A DNA stretch of 64,000 bases from positions 186,001 through 250,000 of the forward strand of contig CAWAND010000010.1 of NCBI GenBank assembly GCA_963783335.1, read 5' to 3'. Made by a program: the position numbers and the translations under genes. Below the pieces are notes generated by a model. It saw only the letters and a list, made by a program, of their open reading frames with translations. It had not been told where the DNA came from and ran no database searches. Below are positions 15,125 to 24,762 of this stretch, one piece after another. Origin of the DNA: CAWAND01 sp963783335. Lineage in GTDB: Bacteria > Chloroflexota > Anaerolineae > Anaerolineales > E44-bin32. How positions within the stretch are numbered: position 1 is the first letter of the stretch; the number at the start of each line of letters is the position of its first letter.

Positions 15125-16120
15125 ATGCGTATGACCATCCCATCACCTGAAGATCTCGGCCAGAGCCTTCACGACCAACAGTACATCGCCAGTGCCGACA
15201 TCACCACCGTGCTCTACCTCGCCCAGGGGTTGGGCAAACCCGTCCTGGCCGAAGGACCAGCCGGCGTCGGAAAGACTGAGCTGGCCAAGGCATGGGCCGG
15301 CGCCACAGGGCGCGAGCTCATCCGCCTGCAGTGCTATGAGGGTCTGGATGAGACCAAGGCGCTGTATGAGTGGGAGTACGCCAAGCAGATGCTCTACTCC
15401 CAGCTTCTGCGGGACAAGCTCAACTCACTCTTGGCCGACACCAAATCCCTGGCCGAGGCGGCGGACAGAATTGCCAGCGAGGAAGACGCGTTCTTCTCGA
15501 TGCGCTTTTTGCTCGCCCGGCCACTGCTCAAGGCCATCCTATCCGACGAACCGGCCCTGCTGCTCATCGACGAGATCGATCGCGCCGACGCCGAGTTCGA
15601 GGCCTTTCTGCTGGAGGTGCTGAGCGACTTCCAGGTCACCGTCCCTGAAATCGGCACACTCGCAGCCAAGCATCACCCATTGGTGGTGCTCACCAGCAAC
15701 AACACGCGCGAGCTTTCGGAGGCGCTCAAACGCCGCTGCTTGTATCTGTTCATCGACTACCCAAGCTTGGAGACCGAGTTGGCCGTCGTCCGTCTCCGCG
15801 TGCCCGATCTCGATCAAGTCATGGCCAGGCAGGCGGTCGAGCTCGTGCATCGCCTGCGGCAGCTGGACCTGAGGAAGAGCCCCGGAATCAGCGAGACCCT
15901 GGACTGGGCGCGCGCCCTGGTCCATCTGAACGCTGACTCCATCGATCGCGAGACCCTCCAGCACACCCTGACGGTGCTTCTGAAGTATGACCGGGATGTC
16001 CAACTGGCACGCCGGGCACTTCAGCGGGATGCCGACCGCCGCCGCCAGATGGAGGCCGAACGGCGCACACGAGCCATGCAGCCCGATGACGAGGGGCTGG
16101 ATATCGATCCCGATGGATGA
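15125..16120 (+). CDS. MoxR-type AAA+ ATPase
   Basis: About 331 residues. Walker A EGPAGVGKTELAK, Walker B LLLIDEIDRADAEF, sensor 1 VVLTSNNTRELSEALKRRCLYLF with the arginine finger, and a C-terminal helical lid. MoxR ATPases work with VWA proteins as chaperone pairs that insert metals or mature enzymes. The stop overlaps the ATG of the VWA gene (ATGGATGA), so the two are translationally coupled. The pair resembles CoxD/CoxE and similar couples, but no carbon monoxide dehydrogenase or other client lies nearby. The start could also be the ATG at 15131. Confidence 0.9.
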   Translation: MRMTIPSPEDLGQSLHDQQYIASADITTVLYLAQGLGKPVLAEGPAGVGKTELAKAWAGATGRELIRLQCYEGLDETKALYEWEYAKQMLYSQLLRDKLNSLLADTKSLAEAADRIASEEDAFFSMRFLLARPLLKAILSDEPALLLIDEIDRADAEFEAFLLEVLSDFQVTVPEIGTLAAKHHPLVVLTSNNTRELSEALKRRCLYLFIDYPSLETELAVVRLRVPDLDQVMARQAVELVHRLRQLDLRKSPGISETLDWARALVHLNADSIDRETLQHTLTVLLKYDRDVQLARRALQRDADRRRQMEAERRTRAMQPDDEGLDIDPDG

Positions 16121-17486
16121 TCGGATGGTGAAGTTCGTCGCCGCTTTGCGGGCCGCGGGGGTGCGGATCTCCCTGGCGGAGAGCCAGGACGCGTTCGCAG
16201 CCACCCAGGCTGTGGGAGTCTTGGATCGCCGCCGATTCCGGACGGCGCTGCAAACGACTCTCGTCAAGGACCACACCGATCGCCCAACCTTCGACAAGCT
16301 TTTCCCGGTCTATTTCGGATCCGGCCCCAGAAGCATGCCCAATCCAGATGATCAGCTCACACCGGAGCAGATCGAGCAAATCCGTCAGGCACTTTCGATG
16401 CTGGCCGGTGAGCTGCGCGAGATGCTGGAACGGATGCTGGAAGGGCGTAACTTCACTCGGGAAGAGCTGGAGCAAGCCGCCCAGCGCGCCGGCCTCGATC
16501 GCGCCCGAACCATGGCCGACCAAGGTTGGCTCTCGCGGCGCATGGCCCAGCAGCTCGGCCTGGCCCAGGTCATGAACGAGATCCAGAGCCTGTTGAACGA
16601 AATGGCGAAGGCCGGCGCCAACCCGAGGGATCAGGCGGAAGCTCAGGCGTTCTTAGAGGGGAGTCTCGCCAATCTGCAGCAGCAGGTGCGGGACTTCGCC
16701 GGTATCAGCCTGGCGGAGCGCATGCGCGAGACCGTCCCCCAACACCTCGATGACCGTCCATTGATGGACATCCCATTTCAGAACCTCTCGGCCGACGAGA
16801 TCGACCGCCTCAAACACGAGGTCAGCAGATTGGCGGCCAGGCTCCGCACACGGGCAGCCCTGCGTCAGAAGCGCGGCAAGGGCCGTCGCCTCGATCCCAA
16901 GAGCACGCTTCGGGCCAACTTGCGTCATGGCAATGTCCCCTTCGTTCTCGTCCATCGCGTTCGTCGGCACAAGGCACGTTTCACATTGATCTGCGATGTG
17001 TCCACCTCGATGAGGCCCGTGGTTTCCTTCCTGCTGCTCCTCATGTACCAGGTCCAGGCCCAGGTCGGCCGAACGCGCAGCTTCGCTTTCATCGACCACA
17101 TGGAGGACATCAGCCAGGCGTTCGAGGGGCAGCGGCCAGAGCATGCCGTCCCGGAGGTGCTCCATCGCCTGCCGCCGGGTCACTACAACACTGATCTTGG
17201 GAGAAGCTTGGAGGGGTTTTTCAGGGATCAACTAGGGGCGGTTGACAATCGTACGACGGTCATCATCTGCGGCGACGGGCGGAACAACTACAACCCACCC
17301 CGAGACGATCTGATCGACCAACTGGCGCGAAAGGCGCGCAAGCTGGTCTGGTTCAACCCGGAGCCCCCCGCCCTTTGGGGCACAGGCGACAGCGATATGC
17401 CCGCCTACGCGCCCTTAGCGGATGCCGTGTTCCAGGTGGCCAACCTGCGCCAACTCTCCCAGGCGGTCGATCAGCTCTTCACCTGA
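16113..17486 (+). CDS. VWA-domain protein, CoxE-like
   Basis: 457 residues from the ATG at 16113, which overlaps the end of the MoxR gene. The N-terminus (DRMVKFVAALRAAGVRISLAE) and a helical middle rich in Glu/Gln/Arg match the CoxE/VWA-containing family. The VWA domain begins near residue 285: the MIDAS motif LICDVSTSM (DxSxS), later LGRSLEGFFRDQLG and VIICGDGRNNY. The C-terminus reads LVWFNPEP and ends QAVDQLFT, as in CoxE. It is expected to work with the upstream ATPase on an unidentified client. Its 3' end overlaps the convergent MFS gene by 16 bp. Confidence 0.9.
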   Translation: MDDRMVKFVAALRAAGVRISLAESQDAFAATQAVGVLDRRRFRTALQTTLVKDHTDRPTFDKLFPVYFGSGPRSMPNPDDQLTPEQIEQIRQALSMLAGELREMLERMLEGRNFTREELEQAAQRAGLDRARTMADQGWLSRRMAQQLGLAQVMNEIQSLLNEMAKAGANPRDQAEAQAFLEGSLANLQQQVRDFAGISLAERMRETVPQHLDDRPLMDIPFQNLSADEIDRLKHEVSRLAARLRTRAALRQKRGKGRRLDPKSTLRANLRHGNVPFVLVHRVRRHKARFTLICDVSTSMRPVVSFLLLLMYQVQAQVGRTRSFAFIDHMEDISQAFEGQRPEHAVPEVLHRLPPGHYNTDLGRSLEGFFRDQLGAVDNRTTVIICGDGRNNYNPPRDDLIDQLARKARKLVWFNPEPPALWGTGDSDMPAYAPLADAVFQVANLRQLSQAVDQLFT

Positions 17487-18758
17487 TCCGGGGCCCCGTT
17501 CGGAGCCCCTGCAGCGCCGGACACCTCGATCGGCTGGTTGCGGGCCAGCCAGAGCCCTACCACACCGAGCGCGGTGAAGACGGCTGCGGTTGGGAAGACC
17601 GCCAGCAGGCTGAAGCGTGTCAGAACGGCCCCGATGGCCGGCCCGATCAGAAGGCCCAAGTTGACCGGAAGGTACGCGAACGACATCACACGACCCCTGA
17701 CGTCGTCGCTGGTTGAGCTGGCCAGCACGCTGAACGAAATGGCGAACACACTGGACGAGACGGCACTGATCAGCGCCCAGGTCACGGCCAGGCTCCAAAG
17801 ATTGTGCGCCAGGGCTGGCAGCGGCCAAAGGACGATCCCCACCAGCCCGGCGGCAATGAGAACCCGCCATTGCCCCCATCGATCGGCCAAGGCACCCAAA
17901 ATGGGACTTCCGATGAGAGCCGTCAACCCGCCTGCTCCGATCACCAGGCCCACAATCTTGCCCGTTTCCGATCCGGTATAGATCGACGTCGTCACCAACG
18001 GGATATATGTCAACGCCAGCAGCCAGGCTGCGAACAGGGCGAAGAGCGCTGGGAACAGGATCCTAAGGCGGGGCGTGCGTAGGACAATTCGCACCGAGTT
18101 CGGCCGCCATACTGAGCAGCGGTCCCCGGTCCGTACCCACAAAGCGGTCCTTGTAGCCAAACGCCATCCCCAAGATGACCAGCCCCATGACCACCACGTT
18201 GACGGCAACCAGGGTGCGAAAACCGTACGCGTCAAACAGCGCGCCACCGATCAATGGCCCCACGAACACGCCCACCGGCGCGCCGCTGTTCATAATCGAG
18301 AAAGTCAATCCTTGCCGCAGCCGGGGTGACCGCTCGGAAAGCGTGGTCATCATCAGGCCGCTGTTCCCGAGAGCGAAGCTTGTTATCGACCTTGCCAGGA
18401 GAAAGACCCAGATGCTCCCGGACAGGACCATGCCCAGGCCGGCCAAGAAATGGGCAACGAATGAGCGGACGATGATCGGCTGCCGAGCATACCGATCCGC
18501 CAGCGCGCCCCAGAACGGGAGCAGCGGCAGCCCAATGGCGCTGGTGATCGCCACGACCGCACCCGTCCAGGCTGCGACCTGATCTTGGGGGACGCCCAGT
18601 TTGGGGAGGTAGAGGGGGGTGAAGGCATTGATCTGGCTGTAGAACGCACCCTCCACAAAGCTGGCAAGCGTGAAGAGCGCCAGCAGCCAGATCCAGGAAC
18701 CTGAGGGATCGGCGGGTGACCGATCCGCCGTCTCGTCAATCGTGCGGCGTTGTGACAA
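17471..18758 (-). pseudogene. MFS transporter with a frameshift
   Basis: Two minus-strand frames together give one 12-helix major facilitator of about 425 residues. The N-half (18758 to about 18090) includes FWGALADRYARQPI, the loop 2-3 signature, and ends in MAAELG. The C-half (from about 18090 to 17471) resumes at VRIVLRTPRLRILFPALF and contains a second copy of the signature, ILGALADRWGQWR. The switch falls in the cytoplasmic central loop, near 18085-18100. A frame restored by one base would be a drug or sugar efflux-type MFS. Substrate unknown. Confidence 0.82.
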
Positions 18759-18943
18759 AATGCCCCTTCCATTTCCTGGCGTGGACGTCGGACTATTCTA
18801 AACGAGCCTGGGAGCGTTCCGCCCGCCCTCGATCTCAACCCAGCAGGTCAGAATCCTCTCGAATGGAGGTTGGCCAACACTGAACGGTACAATGAGGCCG
18901 GGCTCCCGTTCTGATGTCATCGGGCTGTGGGGCGGAGAAGGCG

Positions 18944-19801
18944 ATGGGTGAAGATCTGCCGAAAGACATGATCATGGCGTGGTCGCAAGATGTCTTCCTG
19001 GCGCCGCGCCTGCAGGACGTTGCTCGGGCCCTAGGCTACGAGATCCTCCTGGTCGAGTCACCTGCGCAGCTTGACGCCGAAGGCGCCACAACCAGGCGGC
19101 CGATCCCGCTGACCGAGCCGCTTCAAGGGCCCGATGCCCACATGGTCGCATACCTGACCGTGCATCGACCGGCCCTGATTCTGGTGGACACCACAGCAGG
19201 GGACATCCCCTGGGCACGATGGATACAGGTGCTCAAGACCTCGGCCGCCACGCGTCGCATTCCCATCCTGGCCTTCGGACCGCACGTGGATGAAGCTAAT
19301 CTTGACCTGGCCCGGTCGTCGGGTGCCGACAAAGTTGTCACCCGCGGTCAATTCCAATCGGGCCTTCCCAGATTGGTGCAGACATGGGCTCAGGCAAACG
19401 TGGCGGAAGATCTGGCCTCAGCCTGCCAAGGGCAGTTGTCTCCTGCGGCCGAACAGGGCGTCGAGTACCATCAAGCCGGAGAATACTTCGAGGCCCACGA
19501 GGCGCTGGAGAAAGCCTGGAAGGAAGCGCCTGAAGCCGAAGGCTACTTGTACCGCGCCCTGCTCCAAGTATCGGTCGCCTGCTACCACATTCAGCAGCAC
19601 AATCATCGCGGCGCCAGCAAGATGATGCTGCGAGTCCGCCAGTGGTTGGACCCTCTGCCAGATGCCTGCCGCGGAATTGACGTAGCCAGATTGCGCCAGC
19701 AGGTCGACGAGATGCGCACCGCCCTGGGTCAGCTTTCCCCGGAGACCATAGATAAAATTGACCCGGGGTTGCTCCGCCCTTTTCCGCGTCTGGAGTCTTG
19801 A
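18944..19801 (+). CDS. Receiver-like domain fused to DUF309
   Basis: 285 residues from ATG 18944 behind GGAG. Residues 1-160 have the alternating hydrophobic pattern of a response-regulator receiver (ALILVDTTAGDIP in the phospho-acceptor strand, then RIPILAFGPHVDE and GADKVVTRGQF), but the canonical Asp triad is only partly present. Residues 175-285 are a DUF309 domain with the signature GEYFEAHEALEKAWKEAP and LLQVSVACYHIQQHN. DUF309 is an all-helical domain of unknown function in many bacteria and plastids. The pairing suggests a signalling or docking role (inference). Confidence 0.8.
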   Translation: MGEDLPKDMIMAWSQDVFLAPRLQDVARALGYEILLVESPAQLDAEGATTRRPIPLTEPLQGPDAHMVAYLTVHRPALILVDTTAGDIPWARWIQVLKTSAATRRIPILAFGPHVDEANLDLARSSGADKVVTRGQFQSGLPRLVQTWAQANVAEDLASACQGQLSPAAEQGVEYHQAGEYFEAHEALEKAWKEAPEAEGYLYRALLQVSVACYHIQQHNHRGASKMMLRVRQWLDPLPDACRGIDVARLRQQVDEMRTALGQLSPETIDKIDPGLLRPFPRLES

Positions 19802-19808
19802 GTTCAGC

Positions 19809-20990
19809 TCAGCCCTCCATGTGGCGGGCTTCCTCGTGGGCCACATCCCCTTTCGGGCGCCACCCGAAGCGTGCGCGGGCCAGGTTCTCTATCCCCTCGA
19901 CGGCGTCAGCGATCACATCCCCTAGGACAGGCGCGAACTTGAAACCGTGGCCGCTGCCACCCGAGGCCACGATCAGCCCCGGCCGCTCGGGATCCCGGTC
20001 CAGGTAGAAATCGCCATCCCACGTGTCCGCATACAGGCACAGACGGGTGGCGAGCACAGGCGCCTCCGCCAGCGCCGGCAGTGACTGCCTCAGGAATCTC
20101 CGGAAGGTCGCCTCTGCCTCTGGATCGACCTGACGCGGCGCGTCCGGATCCACCCGTCTACCAGGTCCGTGGTTGGCGATCTTGAGCGTGCCATCCTGCA
20201 GGGCCGCAAACCCATACCAACCCGTGCTGGAAATGTCAGCCGCCCAGGGCACAAATTGCGGCGGCCGGTAGGAGGACACGGGGTCGGCCCGGAAATGGAA
20301 CACGGGCTGGCCGACCGGGTGAATGCGGTCGGCCAGCCATGGGAGCAGCTTGGCCGTCCACGCGCCAGCAGCTACGACAACTGCGTCCGCTCCAAGCTTC
20401 ACCCCGTCAGCGGTCTTGACTCCGTCGATGCGACCATTGTGGGTCGTCAGGCCGGTCACGCGGGCCCGCTCTCGGATCGTGATCCCAAGTCGCAGGGCCG
20501 TCCTCTGCAGTTGACGGACCACTTCACCGCTTTCGGCCCAACCGGCTTCGGGATTGAAGTAGCCGTCCGTATAGCCGCCCTTCGCCCAGGCCGGAAATCG
20601 CTCTGCCAGGCTCGTGGACGTCATCCGCTCCGGGCGGTGCCCACGCTTTTGCAGCAGACGGAAGCTTTCGTATTCGAAGTCACCCGGCGCCATGGGATCG
20701 CGGGTGAGGAGCAGAAAGCCGGTCTCGTGAAACAGCGGCTTGTCCCATTCGGCATTCCACGCCCGCCAGCCGTCCATGGCCCTCTCCATCAAGGCCATGT
20801 AGAAGCCATCTGCCCCATAGTCCATACGGATAACCTTGCTGATGTCCGTTGACGACGCATCCGAATGCGGGAGAGGTCCTGGATCCAGCATCTCGACGTT
20901 GTGCCCACGCCGGGCCAACGCCAATGCCCCCGTGGTGCCAAAGATCCCGCCGCCAACCACGAGCACGCGCGAAGTGGCTGAGTTTGCCAT
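19809..20990 (-). CDS. FAD-dependent amine oxidoreductase (DAO/sarcosine oxidase type)
   Basis: 393 residues. N-terminal dinucleotide fold VLVVGGGIFGTTGALALARRGH with the ribose-binding Asp at its end (EMLDPG), then SSTDISKVIRMDYG, as in monomeric sarcosine and N-methyl-amino-acid oxidases, the mid-domain GVKLGADAVVVAAGAW, and the C-terminal flavin motif VASGGSGHGFKFAP. In monomeric sarcosine oxidase the flavin is linked to a Cys near this end; here the motif lacks an obvious equivalent, so covalent attachment is doubtful. Substrate unknown; an N-methyl amino acid or imino acid is plausible. It lies 19 bp downstream of the glycosyltransferase-like gene. Confidence 0.85.
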   Translation of the reverse strand: MANSATSRVLVVGGGIFGTTGALALARRGHNVEMLDPGPLPHSDASSTDISKVIRMDYGADGFYMALMERAMDGWRAWNAEWDKPLFHETGFLLLTRDPMAPGDFEYESFRLLQKRGHRPERMTSTSLAERFPAWAKGGYTDGYFNPEAGWAESGEVVRQLQRTALRLGITIRERARVTGLTTHNGRIDGVKTADGVKLGADAVVVAAGAWTAKLLPWLADRIHPVGQPVFHFRADPVSSYRPPQFVPWAADISSTGWYGFAALQDGTLKIANHGPGRRVDPDAPRQVDPEAEATFRRFLRQSLPALAEAPVLATRLCLYADTWDGDFYLDRDPERPGLIVASGGSGHGFKFAPVLGDVIADAVEGIENLARARFGWRPKGDVAHEEARHMEG

Positions 20991-21009
20991 TGAAACCTCC
21001 TGGACCCCG

Positions 21010-22122
21010 TCAGATTCTGGCGGAGAGAGCGGCAGCCAACCTGCCGTCGCCCCAAGCTTGATGATAGCTAGCTGCCCTGGCCAGTCCGGTCTCTTTCAGG
21101 CGCCGAGCCAGGCCCTCGTCGTCCACCAACAACGAAAGGCTGGCGGCGCCTAGGGCGCGGGCATCGCCAGGTGGCACGAGGAACCCCGCCTCGCCCAAAA
21201 TGGCCTGCGCCGCGTCGCTGGACACGCCGGCCACCGGCAGGCCGCAGGCGAGCGACCAGCGCAGCACCTGCCAGCTGGCTGGACTTTCCCCCACGAGCAG
21301 ACATGACGCCCCTCTGAGAACCGCCGGCAGGCCATCCCAGGGTAAGCGCTCGAACACGATGACCGACGCCTCCTGACCCAGATCGCGTGCCGCAGCGGCG
21401 GCCGTGGCAGCCTCCGGACCAAGGGGGCCGATGGCGAGCCTGACCTCCTCGCCCAGGCTGGGCGCCATCCAGGACCAGGCCGCCAGCAAATGCCGCACAT
21501 CTCGCATCGAAGCCCCCAAGGCCAGGACGTAGGAGGGCGGCATGCCGCAATCCCGCCTGCGTGCGGCGTCATCGTCGGCGGGCGCGGGGCGAAAGGTCGT
21601 GGGGACTGCCGGCGAAACCCGTGCCAGGTCGCCCGATCCAGCCGCTTGAGACGGCGCGTCAGCCAACTGCAGCAACCGCCAGGCGCCTGACAATCCGGCC
21701 TTGGCGGCGGCCGCCCGCAGACGGTCCAGCCCTCTCGCCCTGACGGGAGGGTGAGATTCGATCGTGGCGGCGATCGGAGACTGCGACGCCAGAGGGGCCG
21801 AGGCGTAGGGGACCAAAACCGCCTCCGGCCGCAAGCGCGCGGCAGCCCGGGGCAGGCCCACCTGTTCGAACAGAAGCCGGCCCCAGGAGTCGGTTCCCCC
21901 CGCTGTTGGAATGGTCGGAAGATCGGCCTCCAACCGGGTGGACGCCCGGCGCGGCCAGGCCACGATCACAGCACGCTGCCCAAGCTCCGCCCCCAAGCGG
22001 GTGAGAAGCTCGATCTGGGCCCGTGCCTCCACATCCCACGGGCGAGCCGCCATCCACCAACCGCTGACAAGCACTTTGAAGGCTGTGTTTGTGAATTCTT
22101 TCACAAGTTGACCCGTCTCCAT
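21010..22122 (-). CDS. Glycosyltransferase-like protein
   Basis: 370 residues from the ATG at 22122. A more internal GTG at 22094 is also possible, because the conserved-looking part starts at KVLVSGWWMAARPWD. The C-terminal half has the GT-B look of family 4 transferases: YVLALGASMRDVRHLLAAW, RLAIGPLG, SVIVFERLPWDGLPAVLRGASCLLVGES, then GLPVAGVSSDAAQAILGEAGFLVPPGD. The Glu of a typical E-x7-E motif is not clear, so activity is uncertain. The coding start region carries a TGTGA-N6-TCACA palindrome. Confidence 0.7.
   Translation of the reverse strand: METGQLVKEFTNTAFKVLVSGWWMAARPWDVEARAQIELLTRLGAELGQRAVIVAWPRRASTRLEADLPTIPTAGGTDSWGRLLFEQVGLPRAAARLRPEAVLVPYASAPLASQSPIAATIESHPPVRARGLDRLRAAAAKAGLSGAWRLLQLADAPSQAAGSGDLARVSPAVPTTFRPAPADDDAARRRDCGMPPSYVLALGASMRDVRHLLAAWSWMAPSLGEEVRLAIGPLGPEAATAAAAARDLGQEASVIVFERLPWDGLPAVLRGASCLLVGESPASWQVLRWSLACGLPVAGVSSDAAQAILGEAGFLVPPGDARALGAASLSLLVDDEGLARRLKETGLARAASYHQAWGDGRLAAALSARI
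22089..22106. promoter_or_regulatory. TGTGA-N6-TCACA palindrome, site 3
   Basis: TTGTGA-ATTCTT-TCACAA, a perfect match to TTGTGAANNNNTTCACAA. Centred at 22097.5, about 30 nt downstream of the predicted start of transcription of the glycosyltransferase-like gene, a position expected for a repressor. Confidence 0.6.
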
Positions 22123-22134
22123 TATGATGGCGCC

Positions 22135-22164
22135 AGTGTAGAGCTTCTGCCAGGGTCCGGTCAA
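22135..22164 (-). promoter_or_regulatory. Promoter of the glycosyltransferase-like gene
   Basis: Minus strand TTGACC (22164-22159), 18-bp spacer, TACACT (22140-22135). Expected start near 22128, only about 6 nt ahead of the ATG at 22122. Confidence 0.55.
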
Positions 22165-22219
22165 ACTCCGCCATCCCTTCACGCTCCCGCCAGAATCCGG
22201 CAGGGATTACAATGCGCGT

Positions 22220-23386
22220 ATGGAAAACGAACAGGAGCATCTCGATCCCCAAAGGCAGGCCGAAGCGCGTGAGTACGCTGCCATCCGACGGCGCTGGATG
22301 GTGGCCGAACTTGCCCTGGGTGTGGTGTATCTCGCAGCCTGGTTGGGCACCGGCTGGAGCGTGGCCGTGCGATCTTGGCTTCAATCAGCGCTATCCAGCG
22401 CGTGGCCAGGCGGAGAAACCTGGTGGCTGGTGGTCTTGGGCCAGGCAGTTGCTCTCGGTGTTCCCTGGTCCATTCTGACCTTACCGATCAGCTTTCACAC
22501 GGGTTTCCGGCTGCCGCACCGCTATGGCCAATCGACCCAAACCCTGCGAGACTGGATGGCGGATGGCATTAAGGGTCTGGCTGTGGCCGGCGCGCTGGGC
22601 GCACCGCTGCTGGTCGGCTTCTTCGGCCTCATTCAGTGGGCGCCGGGGACATGGTGGATTTGGACCACGGCGCTCTACACTCTGGTCACGGCCGTCATGG
22701 CCGCACTCGCCCCCGTCGTCATTCTGCCGCTTTTCTACCACCAAACCCCGCTGGAGGCCGAGCATGCCGATCTGCGCCGTCGGCTGATTGAACTGGCCGG
22801 CCGGGTCGGTGCCGAGGTGGAAGGCGTTTACCGTATCGATATGAGCCGGCGGACGCGTGCCGCCAACGCCGCCCTTACGGGCCTGGGACGGACGCGCAGG
22901 ATCCTGCTCGGCGACACACTGCTGGAATCATTCAGCGGCGATGAGATTGAAACCGTGCTGGCTCATGAATTGGGGCATCACGTCCATCACGACATCCCGT
23001 ACTCACTGGCCGTGGATACCGCGCTCAACGCCCTGGGGTTCTTGATTGTCTTCGGCGGGGTAAACCTCGGGGTCGCTTGGTTCGGCCTGGCCGGCGCAGC
23101 CGATCCAGCCGCTCTGCCATGGATTGGCATTCTGCTGGGTGCCTTTGGTTTGATCACCATGCCCCTGTCGAATGCCTACTCACGCTGGCGCGAGTCCCTG
23201 GCGGACGATTTCTCGCTTGCGGTGACCGCCAAGCCCGCCGCTTTCGCCAGTGCGATGACTCGTTTGGCCAATCAGAATCTTGCCGAAGCCGAACCGTCGC
23301 GTTGGGTCGTGTTTCTCCTATACTCCCATCCACCATTGCAGGCGCGGATTGACAAGGCACGGGGGCTGACCACACCCAGCACGTAG
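22220..23386 (+). CDS. M48-family membrane metallopeptidase (CAAX-protease-like)
   Basis: 388 residues starting MENEQEHLDPQRQ. Four to six membrane helices and a zinc site TVLAHELGHHVHHDI (HExxH) with the third ligand Glu further on in the RWRESLADDFSL block. The region before it, FYHQTPLEAEHADLRRRL then RTRAANAALTGLGRTRRILLGDTLLE, is the standard M48A (Ste24-type) arrangement. The enzyme would cut membrane or C-terminal peptide substrates facing the cytoplasm. A TACAAT at 22208-22213 ends 6 nt before the ATG, so the transcript may be leaderless. Confidence 0.92.
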   Translation: MENEQEHLDPQRQAEAREYAAIRRRWMVAELALGVVYLAAWLGTGWSVAVRSWLQSALSSAWPGGETWWLVVLGQAVALGVPWSILTLPISFHTGFRLPHRYGQSTQTLRDWMADGIKGLAVAGALGAPLLVGFFGLIQWAPGTWWIWTTALYTLVTAVMAALAPVVILPLFYHQTPLEAEHADLRRRLIELAGRVGAEVEGVYRIDMSRRTRAANAALTGLGRTRRILLGDTLLESFSGDEIETVLAHELGHHVHHDIPYSLAVDTALNALGFLIVFGGVNLGVAWFGLAGAADPAALPWIGILLGAFGLITMPLSNAYSRWRESLADDFSLAVTAKPAAFASAMTRLANQNLAEAEPSRWVVFLLYSHPPLQARIDKARGLTTPST

Positions 23387-23613
23387 CTGCTAGTATCTCG
23401 CTCGGAGCTTCGAAGACTTTCCATAGACACAACCCATACAGGCGAACACGCGCCTGCCATTTCCCCTCGCCCAGCGACGAACACCCAGCGGTCAACGCCC
23501 GTGATGGGGAAAAGTCTCAGGAGCTCCGGCAGGACAGATGCGCCGGCAACCCGGATGAACCTATCGCCGAGGCCTTGCTCGGCTCCGGAGGTCGATGGCG
23601 ACAAAACCTCGGA

Positions 23614-24762
23614 TCAAATCGTGAACGCCCCCAACTCATAGAACAATTCGCCGTCGGCGGTGATCCGGCCGCCATCCCGCATATCCGTGACCAGGTCCCA
23701 ATGCAGGGCGCTCTTGTTCATGCCGCCAGCTTGCTCAAAGCCGTGGCCCATGGCCACGTGAATCGTTCCGCCGATCTTCTCGTCAAACAGCGCATCGCCA
23801 CTGAAGCGCGTGATCTCCTGGTTGGTGCCGATAGCGAACTCCCCCATCACCCCGGCACCTGCGTCCATCGCCAGCTGGCTTCTCAGGAAGGCCTCTCCCT
23901 TGGAAGCCGTTGCCTTCACCACGTTTCCCTTCGAAAAAGTGAGCTCAGCGCCTTCGACGACCTGGCCTGTCCACACCAGCGGATACGTGAAACGCACCCA
24001 ACCTTCGGCGCTGTCTTCCACCGGCGACGTGAATACCTCGCCATCCGGCATGTTGTTCCGCCCGTCCCCGCTCACCCACTTGCGGCCCGCCACGGACAGT
24101 CGCAGATTGCAGTTGGGTCCTGTCAGTCTTATCTCTTGCTTCCCCCTTAACCAGTCGATGATGCTCTGTTGACTGCGAGACAACCGTTCCCACTCAGCGA
24201 TCGGATCCGGCCGGTTGAGCTTGCACGCCTGGTAGATGAACGTCTCATATTCGCTCAGGCTCATCTCCGCTTCCTGGGCGCTCGCCTGAGTTGGAAAGCG
24301 GGTTGTGACCCAGCGCAGATCACCACTGGCGCTCCGTCGAAGGTATGCCTCGAACATCTCGCGTTTTGCCAGATGCCGTTTGGCCTGCCGTGTCGGATCC
24401 ACGCGTGTCAGAGCCCGCGTGTTCTGCGCCCCCGAAACATTGATGAAGACATCGGCGCGCTCGAACATCTCACGTTCGCCCGGCGCCACCCAGTCAAGCT
24501 GCTCGTCGGTAGCCAATTGGAGCAGCGTGAGGGATATGTGCTCATCTGTGATCAGGATTTGGGGGTGGCCGCCGGCCATGAGAACCGACCGATGCACCTC
24601 TCGGATCAAAGGAAGCGCCGAGATGTCGCCCGCGATGAGAGTCCAATCCCCCCCGCCGACGCGGACTGAGTAGTTGACCAACAGATCGGCCATGCGCGAT
24701 ATTCTGGGGTCGCCCAATATCACTTCCGCACGATGGGTGGGAGGCACTGAGACGTCACCCAT
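23614..24762 (-). CDS. M29-family aminopeptidase
   Basis: About 382 residues from the ATG at 24762; the conserved part begins at RISRMADLLVNYSVRV, so the true start may be up to 70 nt downstream. Family features: a variable N-domain (SVLMAGGHPQIL), EYETFIYQACKLN in the hinge, and the metal ligands in NMPDGEVFTSPVED, LGEFAIGTNQ-type (VMGEFAIGTNQEIT), then the tandem GTIHVAMGHGFEQAGG and SALHWDLVTDMR. These are the two-metal leucyl-type aminopeptidases AmpS/PepS/T. It is convergent with the M48 gene and probably serves intracellular peptide breakdown. Confidence 0.92.
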   Translation of the reverse strand: MGDVSVPPTHRAEVILGDPRISRMADLLVNYSVRVGGGDWTLIAGDISALPLIREVHRSVLMAGGHPQILITDEHISLTLLQLATDEQLDWVAPGEREMFERADVFINVSGAQNTRALTRVDPTRQAKRHLAKREMFEAYLRRSASGDLRWVTTRFPTQASAQEAEMSLSEYETFIYQACKLNRPDPIAEWERLSRSQQSIIDWLRGKQEIRLTGPNCNLRLSVAGRKWVSGDGRNNMPDGEVFTSPVEDSAEGWVRFTYPLVWTGQVVEGAELTFSKGNVVKATASKGEAFLRSQLAMDAGAGVMGEFAIGTNQEITRFSGDALFDEKIGGTIHVAMGHGFEQAGGMNKSALHWDLVTDMRDGGRITADGELFYELGAFTI

